DNA of 64,000 nt from an uncultured Umboniibacter sp. (GCF_947497555.1 NZ_CANMGY010000008.1:62001-126000); one strand, 5' to 3'; numbered from the stretch's first letter, positions 33,619 through 43,330 are shown. Notes: generated from the sequence alone by a model not told the origin. Numbers and translations: made by a program.

Positions 33619-34257
33619 ATGATAATAAAACTGCTTCTTTTAATATGTGGGCTCTTGTCGGCGGCAAGCTACGCGAGTTTCGTCTCACCCTTACAGGTTG
33701 ATTTGGCTGAGGCTCGCCGAGGCTTTATAAATGTAGCGAATGACGGCACCGAAGTCGCACTCTATGAGCTCGCCATACTTGAGTGGGGTGGGGACGGCGT
33801 TGCCAAACAGATAGAAGACCCAGAGTCCCTAATGGTCATGCCATCGATAGCAAGGCTTGAGCCGGGGGAAAGTCAACGCTTTACGATCGTCTCTTCCGTC
33901 CAACAGGGCGAACAAGTTAGAGGGTTTCGACTGGTGATTAAAGAAACCAAGTTGCAGCCATCGGAAGGGAGCGTAAATCTCTCCATCAGCTATAACCTTC
34001 CGGTATACGATTGGCCTACGAACAGTTCATCGCCAGATAGCAGGACGGCGGAAAGCGTTCAATGTTCTGTTAAGGACGGCGATCATATCTTAACAAATAG
34101 CTCCAGCTACCCAATTCGAGTCTCGAGTGCCTATGAGGGCATTGTTCCGCTCACCAATGTGATTCTTCCCGGCCAGATTTTACGAGCCACAGATGCTGAT
34201 CTAAGTTCAATAGACTGTAAAGGCCTCTATGAGTTCATCGAACCTGACCCGTCTTAG
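33619..34257 (+). CDS. Periplasmic pilus assembly chaperone (PapD/CsuC-like)
   Basis: A 212-residue protein with signal peptide (LLLLICGLLSAASYA) and the PapD-like two-domain immunoglobulin fold: residues ~22-120 include RRGFINVANDGTEVALYELAI and SIARLEPGESQRFTIV, with the last strand RGFRLVIKET, and the C-terminal domain ends near 205. It folds SCPU subunits in the periplasm and delivers them to the usher. Overlaps the usher gene by 29 bases. Confidence 0.93.
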   Translation: MIIKLLLLICGLLSAASYASFVSPLQVDLAEARRGFINVANDGTEVALYELAILEWGGDGVAKQIEDPESLMVMPSIARLEPGESQRFTIVSSVQQGEQVRGFRLVIKETKLQPSEGSVNLSISYNLPVYDWPTNSSSPDSRTAESVQCSVKDGDHILTNSSSYPIRVSSAYEGIVPLTNVILPGQILRATDADLSSIDCKGLYEFIEPDPS

Positions 34258-36445
34258 TGGTGGGATATTACTACTAATTATCAGTACGTTTGCTCGAAGC
34301 GATTCCCACGACATAGAGGTCGCTAGGCTCTCCATTGATAACAGAATTCAATCAAACTATTTACGAGTTAAATCCTCGGAAGAAGGCTATCTAGTTGCTT
34401 GCTCGGATATCGCGCCGCTAATCCCAGGCTATGACTTTAGCCAATGTGATTGGCTCTCCTTGAATTCTCTGGGAGTCATCGGTGACATCAGTAATGACGA
34501 TGTTGGTAACCTAATCGTTGAACTCTCCCTTGCCTCCAGCCTGCGCCAAACCCGATCGATTTATCCGGTAAAAGAGCGTCCAACTCCTGACAAGAATTTG
34601 GGTGCGTATTTTAATTATGAGGTCAGTGCGAGTTCATTCCAGAGTAATACCTGGTCAGCAGCACTTGGACTGGTTGTATTTAACGGCCCCTTAAGTGCGT
34701 CAGCAAACACCTACTATATTGACAATAAGCATTATCTTGATGATCGAGATATTAGTTATGACTTCCTAGAGCAGGGAACGCGCTTAACCGTAGGCGATGT
34801 TCGTTGGCAAGGCGCGGCATTCGGGCCCTACATCTCCTTTGATGGGCTTCGCTATGGCACACAACGCTCGCTTCGCCCACGGGAAACTTGGTTCAATTCA
34901 CCCTACCTGGATGTGAGCATCAATGAAAATGATCACCTCTTTGTAGACCAAGCTACCGCAGCAACGCTTTCCGAACCCGGTATTTACAGAGTCGATCAGG
35001 TGGCTTACCGCTACGGATACGGTGAAATCAGTGCTACCTATCAATCTCCCACGAAGGGTGTAACGCAGATTACAACACCCTATTATTTTTCCGCGGATAT
35101 GCTTCCTGAGGGTACTAAAGAATGGAGTGTTAACCTTGGTGAGACAGACAGCGAATCAATGTTCGGAGATGAAGTCTTTGTTTCTAGCGGCATAAGCTAC
35201 GGTATCAATGTGCGAAATACGGTGAGTGCTTCGATTCTCGCGAGCGATGACACGCGCTCACTTGACGCAGAGTGGACCTCTACGCCTGCATCCAGATGGT
35301 TACTGAGTATCGGTAGTAATCATCTTGTTCATCTCGATGACTACAGTCATGGGTATAGCGCTAACCTGGAACGAACCACCGCAGACTACCAACTCACCTT
35401 CTTTACCCAAAGAACTCCCGATTTACCCGGTTTAGGACGAAGTGAACGCCACTTGACTCGCTACCGCCAGTATCAGGGCAATAAAAGCTATGGCGTATTC
35501 TTTGAGGACTTCAGTGCTCAGGTAAGCTCTACACGACGTGCAGGGGTAGAATTTTATGCCAACGATGAAGTGGGCTCCTTTAACCTCCAAACTGGCTATC
35601 AAGAGGACTCCTTTGGTTCGGGATTCTTTGTGGCACTCGGCTTTGAGTTCCGTTTGGATCGAAGGTCTCGTCTACGAGGATATGGTTCCTATCAGCCTCA
35701 GTCTAATCAGCAGCGTCTAGAATATTCATCAACCGGTATCGACCGCTATACTCCGAATTATCGCGCTGGTGTAGCCAGAGATACTGATCGTACCGTGAAC
35801 TATGCCGACATTGACTACCACGCCGATTTTGCCGATTTTTATGTCTATGCACAGGAGTCCGACGGAGACGCTGACGGCAGAGTCACGATGAGAGGCTCCG
35901 TCGGATTTATTGAAAACTTCCACTTTGCCGGTCCAACAATCGTCGACGGTTTTGCGCTTGTCGCTAACCCTGAAGAGGTGGAAGTCCGTTCAAGTTCGTT
36001 AAGCAGTAACAAAACTTCTGTTATATTCACAAATATTGCCAGCTATGAAGCTATTGCTATTAGGCCCTATTATCAATCGATCGACCCATTCTTGAGAACG
36101 CGTAGCGAGGAGCAACGTGACAAGGCTGCGTATTACCGAGGAGGGGTTATTTACGATTTCTCTCTTGAGCCAGTGCTTATCTTAAACACGCGATTGGTCC
36201 TGGCCAACGGCGAGGCTCTTCCGCTTGGTACCAGTTTTAGTATTGCTGGCAACCTTTACAGCGTTGGTAATAATGGTAATTTCTATGGCGAACTTACACT
36301 CGCATCGATCACCTCAGTTTTACAATTAGAAAATAGTGATTACCTCTGTGAGCTCGCTCTGGAAAGTTTAAATCAGCATCAACTGAAAGTGAGTAAAGCC
36401 AACTGCCAAGTCCGAGGGGCTAGCATAGACGAGGAAACTCAATGA
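34229..36445 (+). CDS. Outer membrane usher protein (CsuD-like)
   Basis: A 738-residue usher that exports and assembles the pilus. It has a signal peptide (LSGGILLLIISTFARS), an N-terminal domain (~25-110), a 24-strand barrel region with the PGIYRVDQVAYRYGYGEISATYQSP plug-like segment near 245, and a C-terminal domain containing PLGTSFSIAGNLYSVGNNGNFYGEL. About 50-100 residues shorter than the common ~800-residue ushers. Start overlaps the chaperone stop by 29 bases; the SCPU tip gene starts at its stop (ATGA). Confidence 0.92.
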   Translation: MSSSNLTRLSGGILLLIISTFARSDSHDIEVARLSIDNRIQSNYLRVKSSEEGYLVACSDIAPLIPGYDFSQCDWLSLNSLGVIGDISNDDVGNLIVELSLASSLRQTRSIYPVKERPTPDKNLGAYFNYEVSASSFQSNTWSAALGLVVFNGPLSASANTYYIDNKHYLDDRDISYDFLEQGTRLTVGDVRWQGAAFGPYISFDGLRYGTQRSLRPRETWFNSPYLDVSINENDHLFVDQATAATLSEPGIYRVDQVAYRYGYGEISATYQSPTKGVTQITTPYYFSADMLPEGTKEWSVNLGETDSESMFGDEVFVSSGISYGINVRNTVSASILASDDTRSLDAEWTSTPASRWLLSIGSNHLVHLDDYSHGYSANLERTTADYQLTFFTQRTPDLPGLGRSERHLTRYRQYQGNKSYGVFFEDFSAQVSSTRRAGVEFYANDEVGSFNLQTGYQEDSFGSGFFVALGFEFRLDRRSRLRGYGSYQPQSNQQRLEYSSTGIDRYTPNYRAGVARDTDRTVNYADIDYHADFADFYVYAQESDGDADGRVTMRGSVGFIENFHFAGPTIVDGFALVANPEEVEVRSSSLSSNKTSVIFTNIASYEAIAIRPYYQSIDPFLRTRSEEQRDKAAYYRGGVIYDFSLEPVLILNTRLVLANGEALPLGTSFSIAGNLYSVGNNGNFYGELTLASITSVLQLENSDYLCELALESLNQHQLKVSKANCQVRGASIDEETQ

Positions 36446-36849
36446 AGCTTAAATTCACCGCCAAGATAATTTCACTGGTATTCCTTTTCGTTAGTGCAGG
36501 TTCCAACGCGTGTAACATTAGTTTTGAAGGCGGGCAAAACCAGCATTTGGGAGATTATCGCCCCAACACCGGATCCAGTAGTAATCTTAATATGCGTGTT
36601 AGCTGCGCTAACAATAAAGCGATTACGCTAAGCTTTCACTCGAATAACAATTGTCAGTTGCGACGTCGACAATCTGTAATCCCCTACGATATCTATGTAA
36701 ACTCAGGTGCACAGAACTATTGTAACCGGAGAGCCTTTAGTGGCGGCTTTTCGCAATACTACCTCGTTACAATTTTTGCTTTTCCTGTCAGTACGTCACT
36801 AGAATCCGGTCGATATAGTGATAATATTGAGATTGAGCTTACCTTCTAA
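36442..36849 (+). CDS. SCPU-domain protein, probable pilus tip or minor subunit
   Basis: A 135-residue exported protein: signal peptide to about SNA (residue 23), then CNISFEGGQNQHLGDY, MRVSCANNKAITLSF, NSGAQNYCNRRAF, and a C-terminal SGRYSDNIEIELTF that matches SCPU ends. It has five or six cysteines, more than the main subunit, consistent with extra disulfides in a tip adhesin. The gene order pilin-chaperone-usher-SCPU gives a minimal archaic pilus. Confidence 0.85.
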   Translation: MKLKFTAKIISLVFLFVSAGSNACNISFEGGQNQHLGDYRPNTGSSSNLNMRVSCANNKAITLSFHSNNNCQLRRRQSVIPYDIYVNSGAQNYCNRRAFSGGFSQYYLVTIFAFPVSTSLESGRYSDNIEIELTF

Positions 36850-37091
36850 TATTTAGAATCAGTACGGTTAGCTTGAGTAGCTGTCACTCCAAAGAGTCGG
36901 CTTATATTCTGAACGATCTCGCCGCACATTAAAGCATCAATTCCTCATAGCGTATGAGCGCCATTAAAAAGCACTATTTGCAGTGATCACATTGCTCCAA
37001 AATGAAGCTGCTAGGTACTAGGTTATGCACTAATTATTCTGTTAACATCATGAAAAACAATAATAATATATGCTCCTGAGAGATCATTTAC

Positions 37092-38927
37092 ATGATAACG
37101 GTTACTCGTTTAAAACAGCTATATTGCCTCGCTGTACTAAGTTGCCTGCTCCCTCTATCAGTGTTTGCTCTGGATGATCAGAGTAGGACACCGTCATCAT
37201 CTTCAGCCGCACCAAATATATTACTGGTTGTATTGGATGATGCCGGCTTTATGGATTTTGGGGCCTACGGGAGTGACACCCTAACCCCTAATATCGATAC
37301 GCTTGGACAAGCAGGAACTATGTTCACTCGTTACTATACCTATCCGTTGTGCGCGCCTAGCCGGGCCGCCTTACTGACTGGACAGGATAACCATGATGTG
37401 GGCATTGGCACCTTAACGGAAGCGCTAACTGACGATATGCGCCAAGCACCGGCTTACAGCATGACCTGGCAAGATTCACAACCTACTATTGCAACTCGCC
37501 TCAAATCAGCAGGCTATCAAACCTTTATTACCGGTAAGTGGGGTATTGGCGATATTGGCGTTAACTTACCTCATCGTTTTGGCTTCGATAGGTCGTTTGT
37601 GCTAGATGCCACCGGCGCCAGTAATTATGAGAGCAAATCCTATCTCCCACTGAATACCGAGGCAAAATGGTTTGAAGATGGTGAGCGAATCACCACGCTC
37701 CCTGAGGACTTTTATTCATCGAAGGATATCGTCGATAAGATGATTGGCTATCTTAACGATGCCAATTCCGATCAGCCCTTTTTCAGTTACCTATCTTTCC
37801 AAGCGCTACATATTCCAGTTCAGGTACCTAAGGAATATCGGGACAAGTACGACGGAGTCTTTGACCGTGGCTGGGATGCCATGCGAGAAGAGCGTTTCCA
37901 CCGTGCCATTGAGTTGGGTTTAGTTGCGGATACCGCGCGGTTGGCAGAGCCTACCTATAACCAGCGGCCATGGGATAGCTTAAGTGAAGAAGAGCAGTCA
38001 TGGTGGGCTAGAAGCATGCAAGTGAATGCGGGCATGATGGAAGCAGCGGATTTTCATCTAGGACGGCTATTGAGTCATCTAGAAACTATTGGCAAGCTCG
38101 AAAATACTATTGTGATTGTCACGTCCGATAACGGCCCCGAATACAACACCATTGGGCAAACCTCTCCGCCATTTTTACGACTATTTGAAACTGCTTGGAT
38201 GGCCTACGAAGGTTGGTATTTAGATTACGAGACGCTAGGAGAACCTGGCAGCATGGGAGCTATCGGTCACGAATGGGCATCGGTATCTGCGGCGCCCTTT
38301 CACCTGTTTAAGTTCAGTGCCGCAGAAGGTGGCGTTCGGGTGCCCATGGTAATAAGTGGCCCGAGTATTGAAAACAGAGGGTTTGTGAATAGCATGGCAC
38401 ACGTTGCCGATATCACGCCGACTATTCTGGATCTAGCAGGCTTGCCGCTCGAGCACGACGAATTTGCTGGTCGAAGCCTAAAACCGCTGTTGCATGGAGA
38501 AACTGACCAGGTCTATGGAGAGGACGAAGGTTTCGCTATCGAGGTGAGTGGAAACGCCGCGCTATATCGCGGTAATTGGAAGATCACTCGAACACTACCA
38601 CCCTTCGGTGATGGAGAATGGGCACTTTACGACGTCGCCAGTGACCCTGGTGAAACAATAAATGTTGCGAACCAGTACCCTGTGTTATTTCAGGATATGT
38701 TAGCTGAGTTTGAACTCTATCAAGACGACGTCGGTGTCTATCAATTAGCTCCCGGCGAAACCGCACGAAGCCAAATCACCATGAATGCTACGTTCGCGAT
38801 TATCGCCAACTATTGGTACCTAATTTTGGCCTTAAATCTAGTGATCATGCTAGGTGTTTATGGACTGTATCGTGGCCTAAAATTCCTTATTCGAAGTCGC
38901 ATGGGCTCGACGAAGAGACCCATATGA
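37092..38927 (+). CDS. Membrane-anchored arylsulfatase
   Basis: A 611-residue sulfatase. A signal peptide (to about residue 26) leads to the alkaline-phosphatase-like domain: PNILLVVLDDAGFMDFGAYG with metal-binding D49-D50, and PLCAPSRAALLTG with C87, the residue converted to formylglycine in the CxPSR motif. IVTSDNGPEYN near 345 carries the second metal site. A C-terminal helix at about 570-592 (YWYLILALNLVIMLGVYGLY) with a following basic stretch anchors it to the inner membrane. Substrate unknown. The FGE needed to activate it lies 80 bases downstream. Confidence 0.94.
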   Translation: MITVTRLKQLYCLAVLSCLLPLSVFALDDQSRTPSSSSAAPNILLVVLDDAGFMDFGAYGSDTLTPNIDTLGQAGTMFTRYYTYPLCAPSRAALLTGQDNHDVGIGTLTEALTDDMRQAPAYSMTWQDSQPTIATRLKSAGYQTFITGKWGIGDIGVNLPHRFGFDRSFVLDATGASNYESKSYLPLNTEAKWFEDGERITTLPEDFYSSKDIVDKMIGYLNDANSDQPFFSYLSFQALHIPVQVPKEYRDKYDGVFDRGWDAMREERFHRAIELGLVADTARLAEPTYNQRPWDSLSEEEQSWWARSMQVNAGMMEAADFHLGRLLSHLETIGKLENTIVIVTSDNGPEYNTIGQTSPPFLRLFETAWMAYEGWYLDYETLGEPGSMGAIGHEWASVSAAPFHLFKFSAAEGGVRVPMVISGPSIENRGFVNSMAHVADITPTILDLAGLPLEHDEFAGRSLKPLLHGETDQVYGEDEGFAIEVSGNAALYRGNWKITRTLPPFGDGEWALYDVASDPGETINVANQYPVLFQDMLAEFELYQDDVGVYQLAPGETARSQITMNATFAIIANYWYLILALNLVIMLGVYGLYRGLKFLIRSRMGSTKRPI

Positions 38928-39004
38928 TAGATAACTTAATGACTGCGATAAGTACGGGGCCGAAAAAAGCCATAGCACGAATGCTTAGGCTCAAGAGGCA
39001 CTAG
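38924..39004 (+). CDS. Possible 26-residue peptide coupled to the sulfatase stop
   Basis: A reading frame starts at an ATG overlapping the sulfatase stop (ATGA) and ends at TAG, three bases before the FGE start. It encodes MIDNLMTAISTGPKKAIARM and a basic end (RLKRH). It could be a real small basic protein or merely a coupling ORF that carries ribosomes from sulfatase to FGE. There is no evidence of conservation from this sequence alone. Confidence 0.35.
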   Translation: MIDNLMTAISTGPKKAIARMLRLKRH

Positions 39005-39007
39005 CTT

Positions 39008-39991
39008 ATGAAGAATAAGCTCAGCTATCCAAGGTTGATTTTAACGGGGATTAGCTTTCTAGCCCTATTCATCATCGGCACTTTTTCACCCTCTGGTACC
39101 TTCACGCGTTTTCTACCGTCAGGTGCCAGCTATAATTCAAGCGACCAACAGTGTAGTCAGATTTCCGATGAGCTGGGCCTATTTGTGAACGTCCCTGGTG
39201 GCGGATTTACCAAGGCTGAATACCCCGTTTATCCTGAAGAAGGTTCGGCCCACAAAGTATTCGTCTCTCCTTTCCAGCTCCAAGCCCATGAAGTGACTAA
39301 TTACCAGTTTGCGCGTTTCGTAGCCGAGACAGGCTATTTAACCGAAGCTGAACAACAGAGGGCTGGGCAAGACGGTCAACGCGGCTCTGCTCGCTTCCGT
39401 CAACCACAACCATCAAACGCTAATAGTTCCTGGTGGCAACTAGACGAAAGTGTAAGTTGGCGTTCACCGAACGGCATCGAGGATGTTCTCGACCAGAAAG
39501 GAAACCACCCGGTAGTCCATATCTCTCTGAACGATGCTCGAGCTTTTGCTTCTTGGGCTGGCGGGCGCATACCAACAGAAGTTGAATGGGAATATGCAGC
39601 AAGTCTCGGGATTTTTGACGCCAATGATCCTGAGTCTGGAATAGTGACTCCTGATGGCAAGCCCAGAGCGAATATTTGGAATGGCAGTTTCCCGGCTTCC
39701 AATACGGAAGAGGATGGTTATGCTGAGACGGCCCCTGTGGGTTGTTACCAGGCTAATTTAATTGGTGCCTATGACATGATAGGGAATGTCTGGGAATGGA
39801 CAGAAACCCAATTTTCAGCCGCTAATAACGAAGGCGCACCACGATTTACGATCAAAGGTGGCTCCTATTTATGCAGCAACAACCATTGTCGTCGCTTTCG
39901 AAAATCAGCCAGACAGCCCTACGAACAGGATTTTAGTAGTTCACACATCGGCTTTCGAATTGTTAGGGATACCGACTCAGCGATACACTAA
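39008..39991 (+). CDS. Formylglycine-generating enzyme (sulfatase-modifying factor)
   Basis: A 327-residue protein with an N-terminal helix (LILTGISFLALFIIGTF, about 10-27), probably a signal anchor, then the FGE-sulfatase fold: FVNVPGGGFTKA, EVTNYQFARFVAETGY, NHPVVHISLNDARAFASWAGGRIPTEVEWEYAA, GNVWEWTET, and KGGSYLCSNNHC with C289 and C294. Their spacing matches the catalytic copper-binding pair C336/C341 of human FGE, so it should oxidise the sulfatase Cys to formylglycine. The N-terminal anchor would put it at the membrane beside the sulfatase. Confidence 0.93.
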   Translation: MKNKLSYPRLILTGISFLALFIIGTFSPSGTFTRFLPSGASYNSSDQQCSQISDELGLFVNVPGGGFTKAEYPVYPEEGSAHKVFVSPFQLQAHEVTNYQFARFVAETGYLTEAEQQRAGQDGQRGSARFRQPQPSNANSSWWQLDESVSWRSPNGIEDVLDQKGNHPVVHISLNDARAFASWAGGRIPTEVEWEYAASLGIFDANDPESGIVTPDGKPRANIWNGSFPASNTEEDGYAETAPVGCYQANLIGAYDMIGNVWEWTETQFSAANNEGAPRFTIKGGSYLCSNNHCRRFRKSARQPYEQDFSSSHIGFRIVRDTDSAIH

Positions 39992-40022
39992 TCATAACAA
40001 GACTTCACCCGGAGATTAAAAG

Positions 40023-40403
40023 ATGAATCGAGCGCTTACAATCGTGACCTTCGCGATTTCAGGATTATTCCTCATTATGGGATTACTCTGGTTAATCTCA
40101 CCTGCCTTCGTTGGCCAAAGGCTGGGTATGGAACTGCTGCAGGGAACCGGTTTGAGCACGCAAATTGGGGATCTATCCGCTTTCTTCATTACCTTGGGAT
40201 CTTGCATTTTGGCAGGAGTTATCACTCAAAATAAGATGTGGTTTTACCCTGCTATGATGCTGCTTGGGTTTGCTGCGATTGGCCGAATCCTAGCGTGGTT
40301 ATTCCACGGTGCAGACCTAGCCACGGATAAGATTGTAGTGGAAGCTTTCCTGGTAGGTTTCCTGTACTTCAATTCGACAAAACTTGCTCCAAGAGGGAAT
40401 TAA
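40023..40403 (+). CDS. DUF4345-like four-helix membrane protein
   Basis: A 126-residue membrane protein with four helices (about 8-27, 48-66, 72-92, 103-120). Pattern ISGLFLIMGLLWLISPAFVGQRLGM and AAIGRILAWLFHGAD resembles DUF4345. Function unknown. Lies 31 bases after the FGE gene and five before the next gene, so part of the sulfatase operon. Unrelated in detail to the DUF4345-like protein at 20414-20857. Confidence 0.75.
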   Translation: MNRALTIVTFAISGLFLIMGLLWLISPAFVGQRLGMELLQGTGLSTQIGDLSAFFITLGSCILAGVITQNKMWFYPAMMLLGFAAIGRILAWLFHGADLATDKIVVEAFLVGFLYFNSTKLAPRGN

Positions 40404-40408
40404 GTATC

Positions 40409-41773
40409 GTGTCCAAGGTAACTCAGCAACGAGGGGCTTCAAGTAGTTCGCCATCGCCCTTTAAACGGTGGCTAACCTCTAAAATCATGACCTACCTCGG
40501 CGGCGAGCAACGACTACTCAAGGTCCGAAAGAGGCGCGAGGCAAAGCGGATAAAGGAAGGCCGTCGGCACGTTATTGAATATTTTCACCAGGTTGATGAC
40601 GGTTACTCACACCTTGCTCTGCAGCTGCTAGAGAAGTTCAAAGCTCACTATGATGTAGAATTTATCATCCACTTGGTACCGGCCTTACGTGATGATAACT
40701 TTCCGGAGCCAGAGCTATGGCAGGAGATGTCCAGAGCGGATGCACAGCGTATTGCCGCCCACTACGGATTAACCTTCAATTGTGCAGAGTCGTTGCCACC
40801 GCCAAATTTGGTGGCCAAAGCGTCCTGTATTCTAAGTCATCTCAGTACCGAAGACTTTTACACCAAAGGCCTCTTAGTGAGCGAATGTTTGTGGCGCTGC
40901 GATGAAGCAGCCTTAGACAATTTCGCCGAGCAACTCGGAACCGCCTCGAAGCAGCAAGTCACTCACCAGCTCGATCTAGGAAGCGCTCGACGAAAGGCTC
41001 TAAAACATTACAGTTCGGCAACATTTTGGTATGAGGGTGAATGGTACTGGGGAGTGGACCGCAGCTACCACTTGGAGCAGCGATTAATCTCTCTTGCGGC
41101 GCAGAATCAGCTTCATGACAACAGCATTATTGCTCCTCGCCCTGAAATCGAAACCAATTTTCCAACTAAAGCGAACCAGCTGACTCTAGAGTTTTTTGCG
41201 TCGTTAAGAAGCCCTTATACGGCAATGATATGGGATGCTACGTTTAAACTCGCCGAGGACAGCGGTGTCAAATTAGTTGTTCGTCCCGTCCTCCCGATGG
41301 TAATGAGGGGCGTGCCAGCAACGCTGGAAAAAGGCTTGTACTTAGCTACGGACGTTGCTCGAGAGGCAAGAACCGTCGGCGCTGATTATGGTAACTTCTA
41401 TGACCCTATCGGCACGCCAGTTTTGCAGGCATATAGTTTATATATGTGGGCGTTAACACAAGATAAAGGCAACGAATTACTTACTGCTTTTCTTAAGGCT
41501 GCCTTCGCAAGAGGCATCAATACCAACCGCCAATCTGGTCTACGCAAAGTCGTAGAGAGTGCCGGATTAACATGGAGCGAAGCGAAACAGCACCTTCATG
41601 ATGATGATTGGAAAGACCTTTTGGAGGGCAATCGTTTGGCCATGTATCAATTCGGCAGCTGGGGTGTTCCGAGTTACCGATTACTCGATGCAAGTGGTCA
41701 GCAAATAATGGGTGTGTGGGGACAAGATAGGTTGTGGCTCGTAGCAAAGAAAATTAGCGAATTGCTCGACTAA
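40409..41773 (+). CDS. Double DsbA-like (2-hydroxychromene-2-carboxylate isomerase type) thioredoxin-fold protein
   Basis: A 454-residue protein containing two tandem DsbA-fold domains: the first from about residue 50 (HVIEYFHQVDDGYSHLALQLLEKF), the second from about 250 (LTLEFFASLRSPYTAMIWDATFKLAE) to the end, with the cis-Pro region FGSWGVPSYRL near 425. The second has SPY at the active site, like HCCA isomerases (kappa-class GST-like), and neither has CxxC. GTG start. The role is probably glutathione-related isomerisation or a chaperone-like function, not disulfide formation. Last gene of the sulfatase cluster. Confidence 0.82.
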   Translation: MSKVTQQRGASSSSPSPFKRWLTSKIMTYLGGEQRLLKVRKRREAKRIKEGRRHVIEYFHQVDDGYSHLALQLLEKFKAHYDVEFIIHLVPALRDDNFPEPELWQEMSRADAQRIAAHYGLTFNCAESLPPPNLVAKASCILSHLSTEDFYTKGLLVSECLWRCDEAALDNFAEQLGTASKQQVTHQLDLGSARRKALKHYSSATFWYEGEWYWGVDRSYHLEQRLISLAAQNQLHDNSIIAPRPEIETNFPTKANQLTLEFFASLRSPYTAMIWDATFKLAEDSGVKLVVRPVLPMVMRGVPATLEKGLYLATDVAREARTVGADYGNFYDPIGTPVLQAYSLYMWALTQDKGNELLTAFLKAAFARGINTNRQSGLRKVVESAGLTWSEAKQHLHDDDWKDLLEGNRLAMYQFGSWGVPSYRLLDASGQQIMGVWGQDRLWLVAKKISELLD

Positions 41774-41819
41774 TAACAAGCTTAACTCGCGACAACCTCG
41801 ATGCGGCGAATGTCTATCA

Positions 41820-42788
41820 TCATTGAAACTGCCCTAACCACTCCACCGCCAACGCGGGCCATTGATTTGTGCCATCTTCCTCTCGGCCCAAGCCGAAGCC
41901 ATGACCACCTCGTTGAAAAAGGTGCATCTCTGCTGCAACGCCCTGCTGGGTTAATGCCTCCAAGTAACGAGTGCTCTCGTAATAATGACAAACCTCATCA
42001 TCCATAGCGTGCACTAAAAAGCTGGGCGGGGCATTGGCTGTAACGCGGTCCAGGAAGCTAAATTGCGCGACTTCCTCAACGCTCATTTCACGGTGAAACA
42101 GCGACGCTTCTAGCCAACGTGTGTTCTCCTCATTCATCTGCGTTACGCCGTAAATAAGCAGTGCGAAGTCCGGATTATGCTCAGCCCGCTCACCGTGTTC
42201 CAAACTCAACCACGTTGCCAAATGGCTGCCCGCAGAGAAGCCAACCACGCCTATGGCCTCGGGATTTAGCTGGTAGGTGTCAGACAACTGGTGGAGCCGC
42301 AGCAAGCCCTGCCGAGCATCGGCTAATGGGACCTCCCAAGGAATATTGGAGTGAATAGGGTTAGGAATACGGTATTTCAAAACGGCTGCATTAATGCCCT
42401 GGCTGGCAAAGTACTGCGCCACATCATGACCTTCATGATAAATCGCTTCCACCGTATAACCGCCACCCGGAAAAATGAGTAGCGTCACACCTGTGTTCTC
42501 ACCTTCTGCCGGGTAAAAGCTCAGGGTTGGCTGGCTCACCTCATAAGCACATTGCACGCCAAAACAATCGGCTTCGAATTCGGTATTTTCGGCATCTAAG
42601 GCCATGGGGATAGCACCGTTCCAGAGCGGTATCTCTAATGCTGACAGTGTTGGCTTAGGGCTAAGCTTCGTTAGTTCCGGTTCTTCGGTTTGAGCGCAGG
42701 CTGACCAAGCGCCTGCCAAGACCAATATCACCAGAGAAGTTATTCCTCTCGCTACTGTGAACAAATCACCGATTGCCTTAACCAACAT
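41820..42788 (-). CDS. Exported alpha/beta hydrolase, acetylxylan esterase-like
   Basis: A 322-residue secreted hydrolase. N-terminal signal peptide (LVILVLAGAWSACAQ, perhaps a lipoprotein with Cys near 35). The alpha/beta fold shows FPGGGYTVEAIYHEG (HGGG-like oxyanion region), the nucleophile elbow GFSAGSH near 190, Asp in HAMDDEV near 270, and the His in RGGHGFGLG near 300. Similar to the BD-FAE/acetylxylan esterase group; may deacetylate algal polysaccharides. The neighbouring sulfatase fits such a role but transcription is convergent, so they are separate units. Confidence 0.87.
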   Translation of the reverse strand: MLVKAIGDLFTVARGITSLVILVLAGAWSACAQTEEPELTKLSPKPTLSALEIPLWNGAIPMALDAENTEFEADCFGVQCAYEVSQPTLSFYPAEGENTGVTLLIFPGGGYTVEAIYHEGHDVAQYFASQGINAAVLKYRIPNPIHSNIPWEVPLADARQGLLRLHQLSDTYQLNPEAIGVVGFSAGSHLATWLSLEHGERAEHNPDFALLIYGVTQMNEENTRWLEASLFHREMSVEEVAQFSFLDRVTANAPPSFLVHAMDDEVCHYYESTRYLEALTQQGVAAEMHLFQRGGHGFGLGREEDGTNQWPALAVEWLGQFQ

Positions 42789-43330
42789 GATAGTTATCCC
42801 CTTTTATAATTGAGTAACGCTATCAGTCCGCTAATTATGCTGCAAATGGGTAGTTTTCAGCTGCCGATGAATGGAATTCAACCATCCCGACAATTCACGT
42901 TATGGGAGCGGTTCGTTACCAACAGATATCACCGCATAACCCTGTGGGTAACTCCTAGGCTTCCCCAAAATACAGTAGTTCAGAGGCATGGTTGGGAAGT
43001 AACCAGTGGCTACCGGATGAGAAAATTAATGCCGAAAAAGCAGTCAGATGGTTGTTTTATTAACCAAATCAATACCAATGCATAGGCGACCTCCAATACG
43101 GAAGGTCACACTATTGATTGGACTAACATAACTCGAAGAGAGATCTGTCTGAGCGATACACGATGCACATCATGTTAGTATCAAAAATGACCAAACCCTT
43201 AAACACCTCTTGGACATGCATTTATCTTGAAGAGCTAGCCCCATAGTGACGCCCTAACCCAGGGCTGGAAAGATGATTCATATTTTCGAATTTGAACAAC
43301 CTTTCCATAGACCATGGCCGATTTAAATAG
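42789..43330. other. Intergenic region with no supported gene
   Basis: About 540 bases. A 91-residue frame exists at 42810-43085 (plus strand) but resembles nothing and lacks a ribosome site; I do not call it. A small hairpin GACCTCC-AATAC-GGAAGGTC lies near 43087-43106. The hydroxylase transcript (minus strand) ends near 43331. Confidence 0.5.

Noticed and set aside
42810-43085. 91-residue plus-strand frame
   Set aside because: No ribosome site, no family pattern and no neighbours that would need it.
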